A stretch of 64,000 bases of DNA from contig CM076997.1 of assembly GCA_039090855.1 (NCBI GenBank), positions 160,052,709 through 160,116,708 on the forward strand, in the 5' to 3' direction. Each line of letters opens with the position of its first letter. Positions within the stretch are counted from its first letter, which is position 1. The notes under the pieces are model-generated. The model had not been told where the DNA came from, made no database searches, and saw only the letters and a program-made list of their open reading frames with translations. This document shows, in pieces, positions 20,216 to 29,889 of the stretch. The stretch is from Macrothele yani. Lineage: Eukaryota; Arthropoda; Arachnida; Araneae; Macrothelidae. The position numbers and the translations under genes are program-made.

Positions 20216-20379
20216 TGTGACGCACCTGCCAGCAGGACGCACACGACATAAAGGCAGATAGGAATCAGAATAAAATGTCTGCGTAGCTCAGTTGGTAGAG
20301 CGACTTGTTCCGGAATAAGCGGCCTCGGGTTCGAATCCCGGCGTAGACCAAAAATGACGGAGAAATTTACTTCGTTATA
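20216..20379 (+). repeat. Intact 3' LTR of the mini element
   Basis: This 164-bp LTR opens TGTGACGCACCTGCC right after the purine tract TCTGGGGGGGA and closes TTACTTCGTTATA. It holds AATAAA near 20269 and the tRNA-like sequence at 20277-20349. No TTTT occurs on the plus strand in the LTR or in the 260-bp internal region. Confidence 0.75.
20277..20349 (+). tRNA. tRNA-like sequence with A and B boxes inside the LTR
   Basis: The 73-nt sequence folds in part as a tRNA. The acceptor stem is GTCTGCG with CGTAGAC (one G-U pair). The D arm is GCTC AGTTGGTA GAGC. The T arm is TCGGG TTCGAAT CCCGG. The A box (TAGCTCAGTTGG) and B box (GGTTCGAATCC) match the Pol III consensus. The anticodon arm is abnormal: the best stem is CTTGT with ATAAG, leaving a 6-nt loop, TCCGGA. 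If numbered normally, the anticodon would be CCG. I doubt that it makes a working tRNA. It more likely serves as a promoter. Confidence 0.6.
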
Positions 20380-20383
20380 TAGT
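20380..20383. repeat. 4-bp target-site duplication, right (TAGT)
   Basis: TAGT follows the LTR end CTTCGTTATA and matches 19816-19819. Confidence 0.75.
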
Positions 20384-21412
20384 AATACGAATTTCTTGGT
20401 TTAGAATAGAAATCAAAGTTTCCAAGCTTTCGCACATGAACCAGATGGCTTTTTCAAGGAAGCTAGACAGCAAACTGAATAATAGAACGCTTCATCAATT
20501 TGAACGCGGTGGCTTGGCTTGACAATGAACGAAGAGATACAAATAAAATTATTCATTCAAAGACACGAGGCGTTATGTTCGTTTAGCATTCGGATTCATG
20601 GAAGGAAAAGAAAAGGCAGTCATTATTTGAAGAACTGGTTCCAAACTCGTTGCAACTCCGGCGAGGCGTTGTCATTGCATGACGCGCTGTTGGTAATGGC
20701 AGTAGATTTTGGGGTGGAGTTGAGTGCTAATTTCTTTACGTCATTCCACATTATGGTAGCTGATTTGAACTTGACCTCTTTGGATTGGGCCAGATAGAAC
20801 GATAAAGCAATCATGGCCATCTCCACAGAGGTCAAGTTCAAGTCAGCTGCCCCTATATGAGATGACGTAAAGAAATTTGCTTCCCTCTCCAGCACTTGAC
20901 CTCTCTGTATAGAGCCATGGTTACTTTACCGTTCTATCTGGTTCTATCCAAAGAGGCCAAGTTCAAATCAACTGCCCCTATGTGAAATGACTTAAAAAAA
21001 TTAACTTCCTAGTGAACCCCGCAATCCGCTGCCATTCGCGAAATTTTGGAAGTCATTACCAATAGCCCGTCATGCAATGATAACGTCTCGCGGGAGCTGC
21101 CACGAGTTTGGAACCAGTTCTTCAAATAGTGACTGCCTTTTCTTTTTCTTCCATGATCCCACTTGCTAAACGAAAATAACCTCTCGTGTCATCGAATGAA
21201 TAATTACATTTACATCTCTTCGTTCATTGTAAGGCCAAGTCAACGCGTTCAAAGTTTTGAAACGTTTCAGTATTCAAAGTTTGCAGTTTGATGTCTATCT
21301 TTACTTGAAAAAGCCATCTGGTTGATGTGCGAAAGCTTAGGAAATTTGATTTCTATTCTATACCAAGAAATACGGATTACTAGTAAAGTTATACTGTTTT
21401 CTTAAGTATAGT

Positions 21413-21754
21413 TACTGTACAGTTCCTTTTTATTAACTAAGCTTCCATCTAATATCAAACTACAGATCATTCAAAAAGTAAACGTCGATGCCATAGAGAA
21501 TACTGTTATTCCCCCTTTCTGATGTCAAAAGAACACTTGGAATCATAGTTGCATGTATCTGTTACAGGTGCTATTATTGAAGGTAATGTATAGCAACAAA
21601 TACTGTTACACTTTCAGTGCGCAAAAGAATGTAAGAAATGGAAATTAGAATCCGATAAAACTCACACATGCCGTAGGAGCTTTAGAATGAGGAACATGCT
21701 TCACACACACAGCTTTGTCAAAATAATAAAGACATGTTCATGAAGAACTTTTTA
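21413..21754. other. Non-coding spacer
   Basis: No gene or repeat recognised between foldback A and the Tc1 remnant. Confidence 0.5.
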
Positions 21755-22160
21755 TTAAAAACTTGTAGGCCTATCTCGGGCTTTTAGAAGAGAAATAATT
21801 CTTTCTGGAATAGACTGATACAAGTCATGCACGTATGATAATAGAATATGGGGCCATTCTTCGTGTAAAATATGTTCCAGCTTAGTAAGCAATGTTGGAG
21901 GTGGAAAGTGTGATCTCATCTTTTTCTCCAGACATTCCAACAAATGTTCATTAATACTGAAGCGTACAGGTTAGCTGCTGAACCACATCACCCTGCTCTG
22001 CAAACCAAAACTTGCCGCGTTTTTCACAGTTCACAGATGCATTGTCTGCTTGAATCCAGGGATAGTCATTAGGGTACTATGCCCGCAACATTGGGTTCTA
22101 GTGATCTTCAATAACGCTTTGGTACGTTTCAGATGTGACACGACCCTGTAGTATAGACAA
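21755..22160 (-). pseudogene. Tc1/mariner transposase C-terminal remnant
   Basis: The minus-strand frame at 21755-21943 reads LEHILHEEWPHI and VHDLYQSIPERIISLLKARD, the typical C-terminus of Tc1-like transposases. Upstream, in other frames, QADNASVNCEKRGKFWFAEQG near 22010-22060 resembles the block around the second catalytic Asp. Stops and frameshifts separate the two. I could not find inverted termini for this one. It belongs to a different family from the D-36-E copies. Confidence 0.6.
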
Positions 22161-22233
22161 TGCCCTCTAAGGAATGTGCCTCCGTAGATTTTCGACTGAC
22201 GTACTCTCTGGGTTCACTGTAAACCGTCACACA

Positions 22234-22400
22234 GGAAAACTGCCACACAAGAAAACTGCCACACCGGAAGATTGCCACACGCTTTTCATTAAGGGCCGGG
22301 CACAAATTGCTATTCCTCCGAGGAACACTTTGAATGTGTGGCAGTTTTCTGGTGTGGCAGTTTTCCAAGTTTCCGAATTATGTGTGGCAGTTTCCCAAGG
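22234..22400. repeat. GTGTGGCAG inverted-repeat cluster
   Basis: The 31-nt block at 22234-22264 (two GAAAACTGCCACAC units) is inverted at 22336-22366 with one mismatch. A third, weaker pair lies just inside on the left (GATTGCCACAC, 22269) and just outside on the right (GTGTGGCAGTTTCCC, 22381). The arms enclose about 70 bp of unrelated sequence. Confidence 0.8.
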
Positions 22401-22470
22401 TGCCTAACGATGGGAAGGAGCTCTTTTGTTTGTCGGAATTTTAATGTCGGTTCATACTTACGGCAACTGA

Positions 22471-22505
22471 CCACAGAAGTTCGAGGCCCCCTCGAACTTC
22501 TGTGG
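22471..22505. repeat. Perfect 16-bp hairpin
   Basis: CCACAGAAGTTCGAGG at 22471-22486 is followed by CCC and by its exact reverse complement at 22490-22505. It sits 15 bp before the left end of foldback B. Confidence 0.85.
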
Positions 22506-22520
22506 GGGTATAAAGAATGC

Positions 22521-24406
22521 CGTTTCTTGCCCTATATTGATAATTGAATTGGGAACTCCAAACAAATTTCGAGAAAACGTTCTATTTAAGCGCCAAGCGT
22601 TCAGGAAAGAACAATAAGGTGTGATGTTTTTAATAACGCTGCACTTTTACTTAGGCACTAAATATTTACATAACATGTCAAATTTGTAATGATTTTCTTT
22701 TACTTAATTAATTCATAGGCCCTACACCTCGACCTTTTTAACAGCTTTTAATTCGCCGACTTTATATTCATAACGCTTACGTGTCAAATCAAGTCAATAG
22801 CATTGCTCTTTTACTTAGGCACTAAATAGACATAGGCCACAGGCATAGAGGCCTTTTAACAGGTTTTATTCTAATAATGTCATATTCACAACGTTTACAC
22901 ATCAAATCAAGTTAATAATATTGCGCTTTTATTTAGGCACGAAACATTTATTCATAGGCCCTAGGCCTAGTCTTAGGCTCTTTTAACAGTTTTTATTCTA
23001 CCAATGCCATATTCACAACGTTTACACAGAAAATCATGTTAATAATATTGGGCGTTTTCTTAGGCACGAAATATTAATTCATATGCCCTAGGCCTAGGCC
23101 TTTTTAATAGTTTTTACTTTATCAATGCCATATTCACAACGTTTACACAACAAATAAATGTAATAATATTGCGCTTTTACTTAGGCACGAAATATTAATT
23201 CACTGGCCCTAGGCCTAGGCTTTGTGAATAGTTTTTACACTATCAATGACATATTCACACCGTTTACACACACACACGCAAAAAAAAAAAAAAAGGAATA
23301 ATATTGCTCTTTTTCTTAGGCACGAAATATTCGTTCATAGGCCCTCGGTCTTGGCCTATGAATTAATATTTCGTGCCCAAGTAAAAGCGTAATATTATTA
23401 AATTGATTTGTAGTGTAAACGTAGTGAATATGGTATTGATAGAGTTAAAACTATTGGAAATGCCTACGGCCTATGAATTTATATTTCGTGCCTCAGTAAA
23501 CGCCCAATATTATTAACATGATTCGCTGTGTAAACGTTGTGAATATGACATTGGTAAAATAAAAACTGGTAAAGTGCCTAGGCATAGGGCCTATGAATAA
23601 ATATTTCGTGCCTAAATAAAAGCGTAATATTATTAACTTAATTTGATGTGTAAACGTTGTGAATATGGCATTGGTAGAATAAAAACTGTCAAAAAGGCCT
23701 AGGCCTAGGGCCCATAAATTAATATTTCCTGCCTAAGTACAAGCGCAATATTATTACATTTATTTGTTGTGTAAATGTTGTGAATATGGCAGTAATAAAG
23801 TAAGAACTATTAAAAAGGCCTAGGCCTAGGGCCTATGAATTAATATTTCGTGCCTAAGTAAATGCCCAATATTATTAACTTGATTTTCTGTTAAACGTTG
23901 TGATATGGCATTGGTAGAATAAAAACTGGTAAAAGGGCCTAAACTACGGCCTGAAGTCTGTGAATAAATATTTCTTGCCTAAATAAAAGCACAATATTAT
24001 TAACTTGATGTGATGTGTAAACGTTGTGAATATGACACTGGCAGAATAAAACCTGTTAAGAAGGCCCTATGCCTGTGGCCTATTATGACTATTTAGTGTC
24101 TAAGTAAAAGAGCAATGCTATTGACTTGATTTGATACGTAAGCGTTATGAATATATAGTCGGCGAATTAAAAGCTGTTAAAAAGGCCGAGGTGTAGGGCC
24201 TATGAATTAATTAGGTAAAAGAAAAATACTACAAATTTGACATGTTATGTAAATATTTAGTGCCTAAGTAAAAATGCAGCGTTATTAAAAAATTCCACCT
24301 CATTGGTCTTTCCTGAACAAAACAATTTTTACTTGGCTTACATAGAACGTTTTCTCGAAATTTGTTTGGAGTTCCCAATTCAATTCTCAATATAGGCCAA
24401 GAAACG
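22521..24406. mobile_element. Foldback element B with arms made of tandem subrepeats
   Basis: The outer ends are inverted copies: CGTTTCTTGCCCTATATTGA at 22521, and TCAATATAGGCCAAGAAACG ending at 24406. Each arm is a series of 115-160-bp subrepeats. In the left arm the anchor TTAGGCACGAAATATT recurs about six times (near 22650, 22813, 22932, 23059, 23180, 23315). In the right arm the inverted anchor AATATTTCGTGCC recurs about eight times (near 23369, 23488, 23602, 23725, 23846, 23970, 24085, 24253). The centre is near 23347. Each subrepeat carries CCTAGGCCTAGG-like and CACAACGTTTACAC-like words. There is no ORF. This is the structure known from Foldback/Galileo-type elements. Assignment to that group is by structure only. 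Confidence 0.85.
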
Positions 24407-24432
24407 TAAGAGTTAATTTTTGCATTTGATGT
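24407..24432 (-). repeat. Satellite family 1, short piece left of LINE 2
   Basis: TAAGAGTTAATTTTTGCATT continues into TTGATGT and then, across the LINE, into ATTTGACATAAAATCTGAG at 27639. This restores a normal family 1 unit, which elsewhere reads CTTAATTTCCGCTTCTGATG followed by TATTTG. The repeated TTTGATGT (24425-24432 and 27631-27638) is the target-site duplication of the LINE. Confidence 0.8.
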
Positions 24433-24455
24433 CATCATCATCATCATCATCATTG

Positions 24456-24731
24456 TCAACCATTATCAATCCACTGCTGGACGAAGGTCTCCCCAAGTTT
24501 CCTCCACAACGGTCTGTCTTGTGCCAGTCTCCTGCATGTCACTCCCGCATACTTTCGAATTTCATCCACCCATCTTCCATGTGGTCTTCTTCTGGGTCTT
24601 TTCCTGTCCCTTAGAATCCAATCTAAAATTTCGGCTGTCCATCGATGGTCTGTTCTTCTGGCAGTATGTCCAGCCCATTGCCATTTCAGGGATTTAACTC
24701 TGATCATGATGTCTTCCACTCTTGTCATTTT
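24456..24731 (-). pseudogene. LINE 2 ORF C-terminus after a nonsense change
   Basis: The frame reads MTRVEDIMIRVKSLKWQWAG and continues to the terminal GRWVDEIRKYAG region. It is in phase with the upstream RT ORF. A TGA in place of the CGA seen in copy 1 (WIRKM) separates them, which is a CpG-type C-to-T change. Confidence 0.85.
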
Positions 24732-26414
24732 TCAGATCCACGTGTTCCTCTTCTTATCTCTCCTGGTTACACCAAGCATGCACCTCTCCATGCTGCTTTG
24801 AGTTGTCTGCAGCCTTTGTATGTCTCTTTTAGCTAAGGTCCACGTCTCTGCACCATACGTAAGCACTGGAAGGATGCATTGATCAAACACTTTTCTTTTA
24901 AGACATAATGGCATATTGCTCTTGAAAATTATGCTGTTTCTTCCAAAAGCTCTCCAGGCAAATTTTGTACGCCGATTAATTTCTTCACCAATGTGACCCT
25001 CACTTGATATCTGCTGTCCAAGATAAACGTACGTGTCTGTTATCTCCAGCTTTTCTCCATCAATCGATAAATCTTCATTTCTTGTAAAAGCATTGTACAT
25101 CACTTTTGTCTTCTGAAAGTTCATTTTTAATCCCACTTCTTTACTCTTGTCAGCAAGTTCCTGGATCATACTCTGTAGCTCTGATGGGGTAGTTGCAAAA
25201 ATGACTATGTCATCAGCAAAACGAAGGTGGGTTAGATAATCTCCATTAATCTTTATCCCTTTGTTTTCCCAGTTCAGTGATTGAAAGACATTTTCCAATG
25301 TGGCATTAAAGAGCTTCGGAGATATGGTGTCACCTTGTCTCACTCCTTTTCCAATTTTTATGTGTGTTGTATTTTCAAACAGCCGAATCTTTGCACTTGC
25401 ATTTTCATAGATGTTATTAATAATATTAATGTATGCATCTTCAATACCGCAGGATTTCAGAGCCATTGCAACTGCTGATGGTTTCACCGAATCAAAGGAT
25501 TTTTCATAATCGATAAAAGCCATGCACAATGGAAGTTCATATTCCCTCGCTCTTTCAATTAGTTCTCTCAGTACGTGGATATGATCTGTTGTGCTGTAGC
25601 CACTCCTGAATCCAGCTTGTTCTCTCGGTTGAGCCATGTCCAGTGTCACCTTCAAGCGGTGTGAAATAACTTTAGTGAAGATTTTATAAACCACTGATAG
25701 GAGGCTGATAGGTCTATAGTTCCTGAGATCCTCAATGTCACCTTTTTTATGTAGCAAGATCATTGTAGCGTTGTTCCAATCCTCAGGAATTTTCCCTTCA
25801 TTAAGGCATCGAGTGAAAATTTGGGCGAGTACTGTTTCGATTTCTCCACTTGCTTCTTGTATGATGTCTACAGTAATTCCATCTTCTCCTGGAGCTTTTC
25901 CTCGCTTCATGTTCTTGATTGCATGTGCAACTTCTGCTGGAAGGACTGGAAGAACTCTGGTACTGGTACCTTTCATGATGTCTGGAGTACATGTATCATC
26001 CCTTTCATATAATTTGGAGTAGAAATCTTTCACTCTTGTCAAAATTTCGCCTCTATTTCTTGTTACAGAACCATCTTCTTTTCTCAGTGCCATAATCTGT
26101 TTTCTTCCCTTACTGAGATGTCCCTTTGCTATCTTTAGGCTTTGGTTGTTTTCAATTGCTTTCCTCACTAGTTCATAGTTGAATTTTCTTACGTCTTCAG
26201 TGATACTTTTTCGTACTGTCTTGCATAGCTCTATATATTCCACTTTGGAAGTCATATCTTCTTTAGTTGTCCTCATCACTCTTCTTTTTTGCATCAACAT
26301 TTTGGTTTTTCCTGATAATTTGTTCACATGCAATTTGTTCTTAGACCCAGCTAATTCTGTTGCTGTTTCCATAAGAGCTTTGGTTACTTTTCTGTTAACT
26401 TCAGAAATATCCAC
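24732..26414 (-). pseudogene. LINE 2 reverse transcriptase region
   Basis: This frame gives 560 residues, starting in the linker (MDISEVNRKV) and running through the whole RT: GKAPGEDGITVDII, LLHKKGDIEDLRNYRPISLL, AFIDYEKSFDSV, GVRQGDTISPKLF and LRFADDIVIFA. Most copy 1 frameshifts are absent here. It is the best template for the family's RT sequence, although upstream and downstream lesions keep it from being a full protein. Confidence 0.9.
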
Positions 26415-27343
26415 TTCTTCCGATGTTAGGCCTTCAAAAGCAGAGAATCAGTTCCAATTTGAAGGTATTTTGGTGTTTTTTAAGGTTGGTTATGTCAATA
26501 CATTTTGTTTGTCTTATGAGCTTGCTACGTTCGAGTTTAGTGTTGAGGTGCATCTTACATCTCACCAATCTATGGTCACTGCCTGTGTTGAACTTGTTTA
26601 GCACACTGCAGTCTTCTATGACGAATTTTTTGTTACACATAATAAAATCAATTTCATAATAAAATCAATTTCACTTGTCGTCCCATTTGGATGTCTCCAT
26701 GTCCATTTCCTGTGTGGCTTTTTCTTGAAAAAGGAGTTCAAGATGAAAAACCCTTCTGCCTCTGCAAACTCAACGAGAGTATTTCCACTCTGGTTTCTGT
26801 TGCCGTGACCGAATTTACCTACTGAAGTTTCATTCTGTTGCCGTTGCCCTATTTTTGCATTGAAATCTCCCATAATTATCTTCAAGTGCTGCTTACCTTT
26901 ATTATTTAGATCACGAATTTCCTCATAAAATTCTTCAATTTCTGAGCATGACTTGTGGTGGGTGCATAAGTTTGAATAATCTGAGCCTTGTATCTTCTCG
27001 AGAGTTGGATAACGAGTCGTGCAGCTCTGTCAGAGGAACTTTCAACTTCTACAACTTTATCCTTCAGTTTCTTGTTTATTATAAATCCAACACCACTAGT
27101 TCTGCCAGTATCTGTCCCACGATAGTAGAAGAGATGTCCACTTTTCAGTTCAATGAGATCTTCTCCTTTTCTCCTTACCTCACTTAGCCCGACGATGTCC
27201 CACTTGATCCTTTGTAGTTCCTCTTCCAATTCAAGAAGCCTTGAATCAGAAGATAGGGAGCGTCCGTTGTACGTAGCCAAGGTCAGCATCAGATGGCAGC
27301 CTAGTCCGGTCCTCCGGGGATTCTTAGCACCCTCTGCCTTCAT
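26415..27343 (-). pseudogene. LINE 2 endonuclease region, frameshifted
   Basis: Three pieces on the minus strand (27343-26906, 26885-26616 and 26640-26434) cover the EEP endonuclease. They contain LATYNGRSL, VGLSEVRRKGEDL, MGDFNAKIGQR and TSEIDFIM. A small duplication near 26640-26672 (AATAAAATCAATTTCATAAT occurs twice) and indels near 26440 and 26900 break the frame. The domain order is the same as in copy 1. Confidence 0.85.
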
Positions 27344-27630
27344 GTCGCACTGGCCGCTGCCTTAGCCAGGTACATTCCAGTTGCCGGAGACTGAGGGCCA
27401 AGATTTAAGTTGTGGAGTCATTTTGGAGGGGTTTGGCCACAACTCATCACGCTGGCCAAGCGGGTTGGTGAGTGTGGGATAGCATTTCCTCTAATCCCGA
27501 TGGTATAGTTATACCGCTATTGGCGGTCGTCAGAGCCCCTTTAGTGGGAACAGGATGTACCACGAGAAGGCGGGGTTGACATTTGTCAAGGAGAGCCTGT
27601 GATGTTACGCATCACCTGACCTTACATCCC

Positions 27631-29826
27631 TTTGATGTATTTGACATAAAATCTGAGCTTCTAAAATAGCGATTGAAAAAGTTCTTTCGTGGACTAATGC
27701 CACTCACATCGATAAACCTTTTCGGAATATTTTCTTCTTAAAATATCTTACAGTTTCTCCGCCAGGGGCGTAGATGTATATCGTATTTTTGTCAATATCT
27801 CTACTTCTAGGAGTCCGATTCGAAAAATTCCTTCTTTGTTGGATAGTGTTTTCGGTGTGACATGTGTTTCATATAATTTCAAAATTTTCAAGTAGTTCAT
27901 AGACTTTCCGCTAGGGGCATAAAGGTAAATTGCGTTTCGCCCTATATCTCTGCTTCTAAATCTCCGATTTGAAAATTTCTTTCTGCACCGGATACAGCTC
28001 CTGATGGGAAATCGTTTGCACTTAATTTCTAATTTTTGTAAAAAAATGTTTGGCCACCAGGGGGCGTAAATCTTAATTTCCGCTTCTGATGTATTTGTAG
28101 CAAAATATGAGCTCCTAAATTCTCGATTAAAAAAAACGTCGTTTGTAGACCGATGCTACTCATGTTGACAAACCTTTTAGGAACATTTTGTTCTTAAAAT
28201 AGAGCATGGTTTCTACGCCAGGGCGCGTAGATGTATATCTTATTTTTGTCAATATCTCTACTTCTAGGGGTTCGATTTGAAAAATTCCTTTTTTGTTGGA
28301 TAGTGTTTCCAGTATAACATGTGCTTCCTATAATTTCAAAAATTTCAAGTAATTCATAGACTTTCCGCTAGGGGGCGTAAAGGTAAATTGTGTTTCTCCC
28401 CATATCTCTGCTTCTAAATCTCAGATTTGAAAAATTGTTTCTGCACCGGATACATCTCCTGATGGGAAATCGTTTACACATAATTTCTAATTTTTGTAAA
28501 AAAAAAAAAAAAAATGGTTTGGCCACCAGGGGGCGTAAACCTTAATTTCCGTTTCAGATGTATTTGCAGCAAAATATGAGCTTCTAAAATCTCGATTGAA
28601 AAAAAGTATTTTGTTGACCGATGCTACTCATGTCGACAAAACTTTTAGGAACACTTTCTTCTTAAAATAGTGCATGGTTTCTGTGGCAGGGGGCGTAGAC
28701 GTATATCTTATTTTTGTCAATATCTCGACTTCTAGGAGTCCGATTTAAACAAAATCCTTCTTCGTTGGATAGTGTTTCTAGTGTGACATGTTTTCCTAAA
28801 AATTCAAAATTTTCAAATAATTCATAGACTTTCCGCTAGGGAGCGTAAAGGTAAATTGCGTTTCCCACTATTTCTCTGCTTCTAAACCTCCGATTTGAAA
28901 AATTCCTTCTGCACCGGATTAAGCTTCTGATGGGAAATCTTTTGCACATAATTTCTAATTTTTGTAAAAAAATGGTATGGCCACCAGGTGGCGTAAGTCT
29001 TAATTTCCTCTTCTGATGTATTTGCAGCAAAATATGAGCTTCTAAAATCTCGATTGAAAAAGTCTTTTGTTGACCGATGCTACTCATGTGGACAAACCTT
29101 TTAGGAAAACTTTCTTCTTGAAATAATGCATGGTTTCTATGCCAGGGGCGTAATCGTATTTTTTTTTTTTTTTAATATCTCTACTTCTGAAAGTTCAATT
29201 TGAAAAATTTCTTCGTTGTTGGATAGTGTTTCCGATGCGAAATGTTTTTCCTATAAATTCAAAATTTTCAGGTAAATCATTTAAGACTTTCCGCTAGGGC
29301 GCATAAAGGTAAATTGCGTTTTCTTCTCCTAAAACTCCAATTTCAAAAATTCTTCCTGTATCGCATACAAGACCTGATAGAAAATATTTTTCACATAATT
29401 TCTGATGGTTTGGCCACCATGGGTCATAAGTGTTAATTTCTGATTCTGATGTATTTGTTGCAAAATCTGGGCTCCTGACAACTCGACTAATTTTTTTTTT
29501 CTTGGACCGATACCGCTAATATGGATAAACCTTTTGAGAATACTTTCTTCCTAAAATAATGCATGGTTTTCCCACCAAGGGACGTAAAGTCACATCTTAT
29601 TTTTGTCGATAACTCTGTTTCTACGAGTTCGTAAGCTCAAGATTCCGTTTACACCAATATCTGAGGGATTAAAGACCCGATTGAAAAACTTCTTTCTTTC
29701 GTCAGATCTATTGTTTTCCATACCGGTTCCATTGCCTTTGAATAGCTTTGATAAATTTAATTTGCGTCAGAAAGGATTCAAAAGACGTGCGTATTACACC
29801 CGAAAATTTGTGTCATCTTTCTTGTT
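27631..29826 (-). repeat. Satellite family 1, main array B
   Basis: This array is built of roughly 155-bp subunits that alternate in three types, giving a higher-order unit of about 430-470 bp. The GGCCACCAGGGGGCGTAA type recurs at 28052, 28521, 28979 and 29412. The other two types carry TTTCTACGCCAGGGGGCGTA and CTTTCCGCTAGGGGGCGTAA. Shared core words are TCCGATTTGAAAAATTC and AATATCTCTACTTCTA. The last part (29640-29826, ending GTGTCATCTTTCTTG) is non-repetitive and matches the end of array C inverted, so the family has a defined end. On the minus strand the subunits tend to be open. Confidence 0.85.
28836..29087 (-). other. Open frame across satellite family 1 subunits
   Basis: This 83-residue frame reads LLQIHQKRKLRLTPPGGHTI and NFSNRRFRSREI. 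It is nearly the same as the frame in array C (61424-62023), although the two loci are 32 kb apart and in opposite orientation. Either this is a relic of a repetitive protein, or the satellite happens to lack stops in this phase. Confidence 0.4.
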
Positions 29827-29889
29827 ACAAGTTGTCATAAAATTCGATACATTTCTTCGTGCTACACCTACTGTTTCTGCCGTGCTAGT

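Larger units (their letters stand above)
19820..20379 (+). mobile_element. TRIM-like mini LTR retroelement with a tRNA-like gene in its LTR
   Basis: This 560-bp non-coding element has LTR-retroelement landmarks: a primer-binding site (TGGCGCCCGAAC), a purine tract (TGGGGGGGA), and a 164-bp 3' LTR that begins TGTGACG and ends TTATA. TAGT duplications flank it. Its LTR contains a 73-nt tRNA-like sequence with both internal Pol III boxes. The 5' LTR is rearranged: its upstream half is gone, replaced by an inverted copy of its downstream 68 nt. The outer ends are therefore perfect inverted repeats (TATAACGAAG...CTTCGTTATA). It has no ORF, so it depends on proteins supplied in trans. The gypsy element at 8181, with matching ends and primer site, is a plausible helper type. 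Alternative reading: a chance junction of a tRNA-SINE with a solo LTR, but the shared ends and the duplication argue against this. Confidence 0.75.
19790..21412. mobile_element. Foldback (long palindromic) element A, interrupted by a mini LTR element
   Basis: The left arm (19790-19819 plus 20384 to about 20800) is inverted in the right arm (about 20935-21412). For example, AGTAATACGAATTTCTTGG at 20381 pairs with CCAAGAAATACGGATTACT near 21362. The phrases GACCTCTTTGGATTGGGCC (left) and the matching inverted GGTTCTATCCAAAGAGGCC (right) lie near the centre. A module with CTTTACGTCAT is present once in the left arm and twice inverted on the right (20826-20880, 20956-21008). No coding potential is conserved between the arms. 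The 560-bp element at 19820-20379 is inserted in the left arm. Confidence 0.8.
24433..27630 (-). mobile_element. RTE-like non-LTR retrotransposon, copy 2
   Basis: This 3.2-kb element lies on the minus strand and is collinear with copy 1 from the 5' GGGATGTAAGG (27630) to the 3' end. It finishes in about six ATG repeats (24433-24452). TTTGATGT flanks it on both sides. It is broken by fewer lesions than copy 1, and the two copies are similar enough that each reveals the indels of the other. Confidence 0.9.

Noticed and set aside
20277..20349. A functional chromosomal tRNA gene
   Set aside because: The anticodon stem does not pair in the standard register, and the sequence lies inside an LTR that is present in several pieces. 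It is better treated as a tRNA-like promoter.
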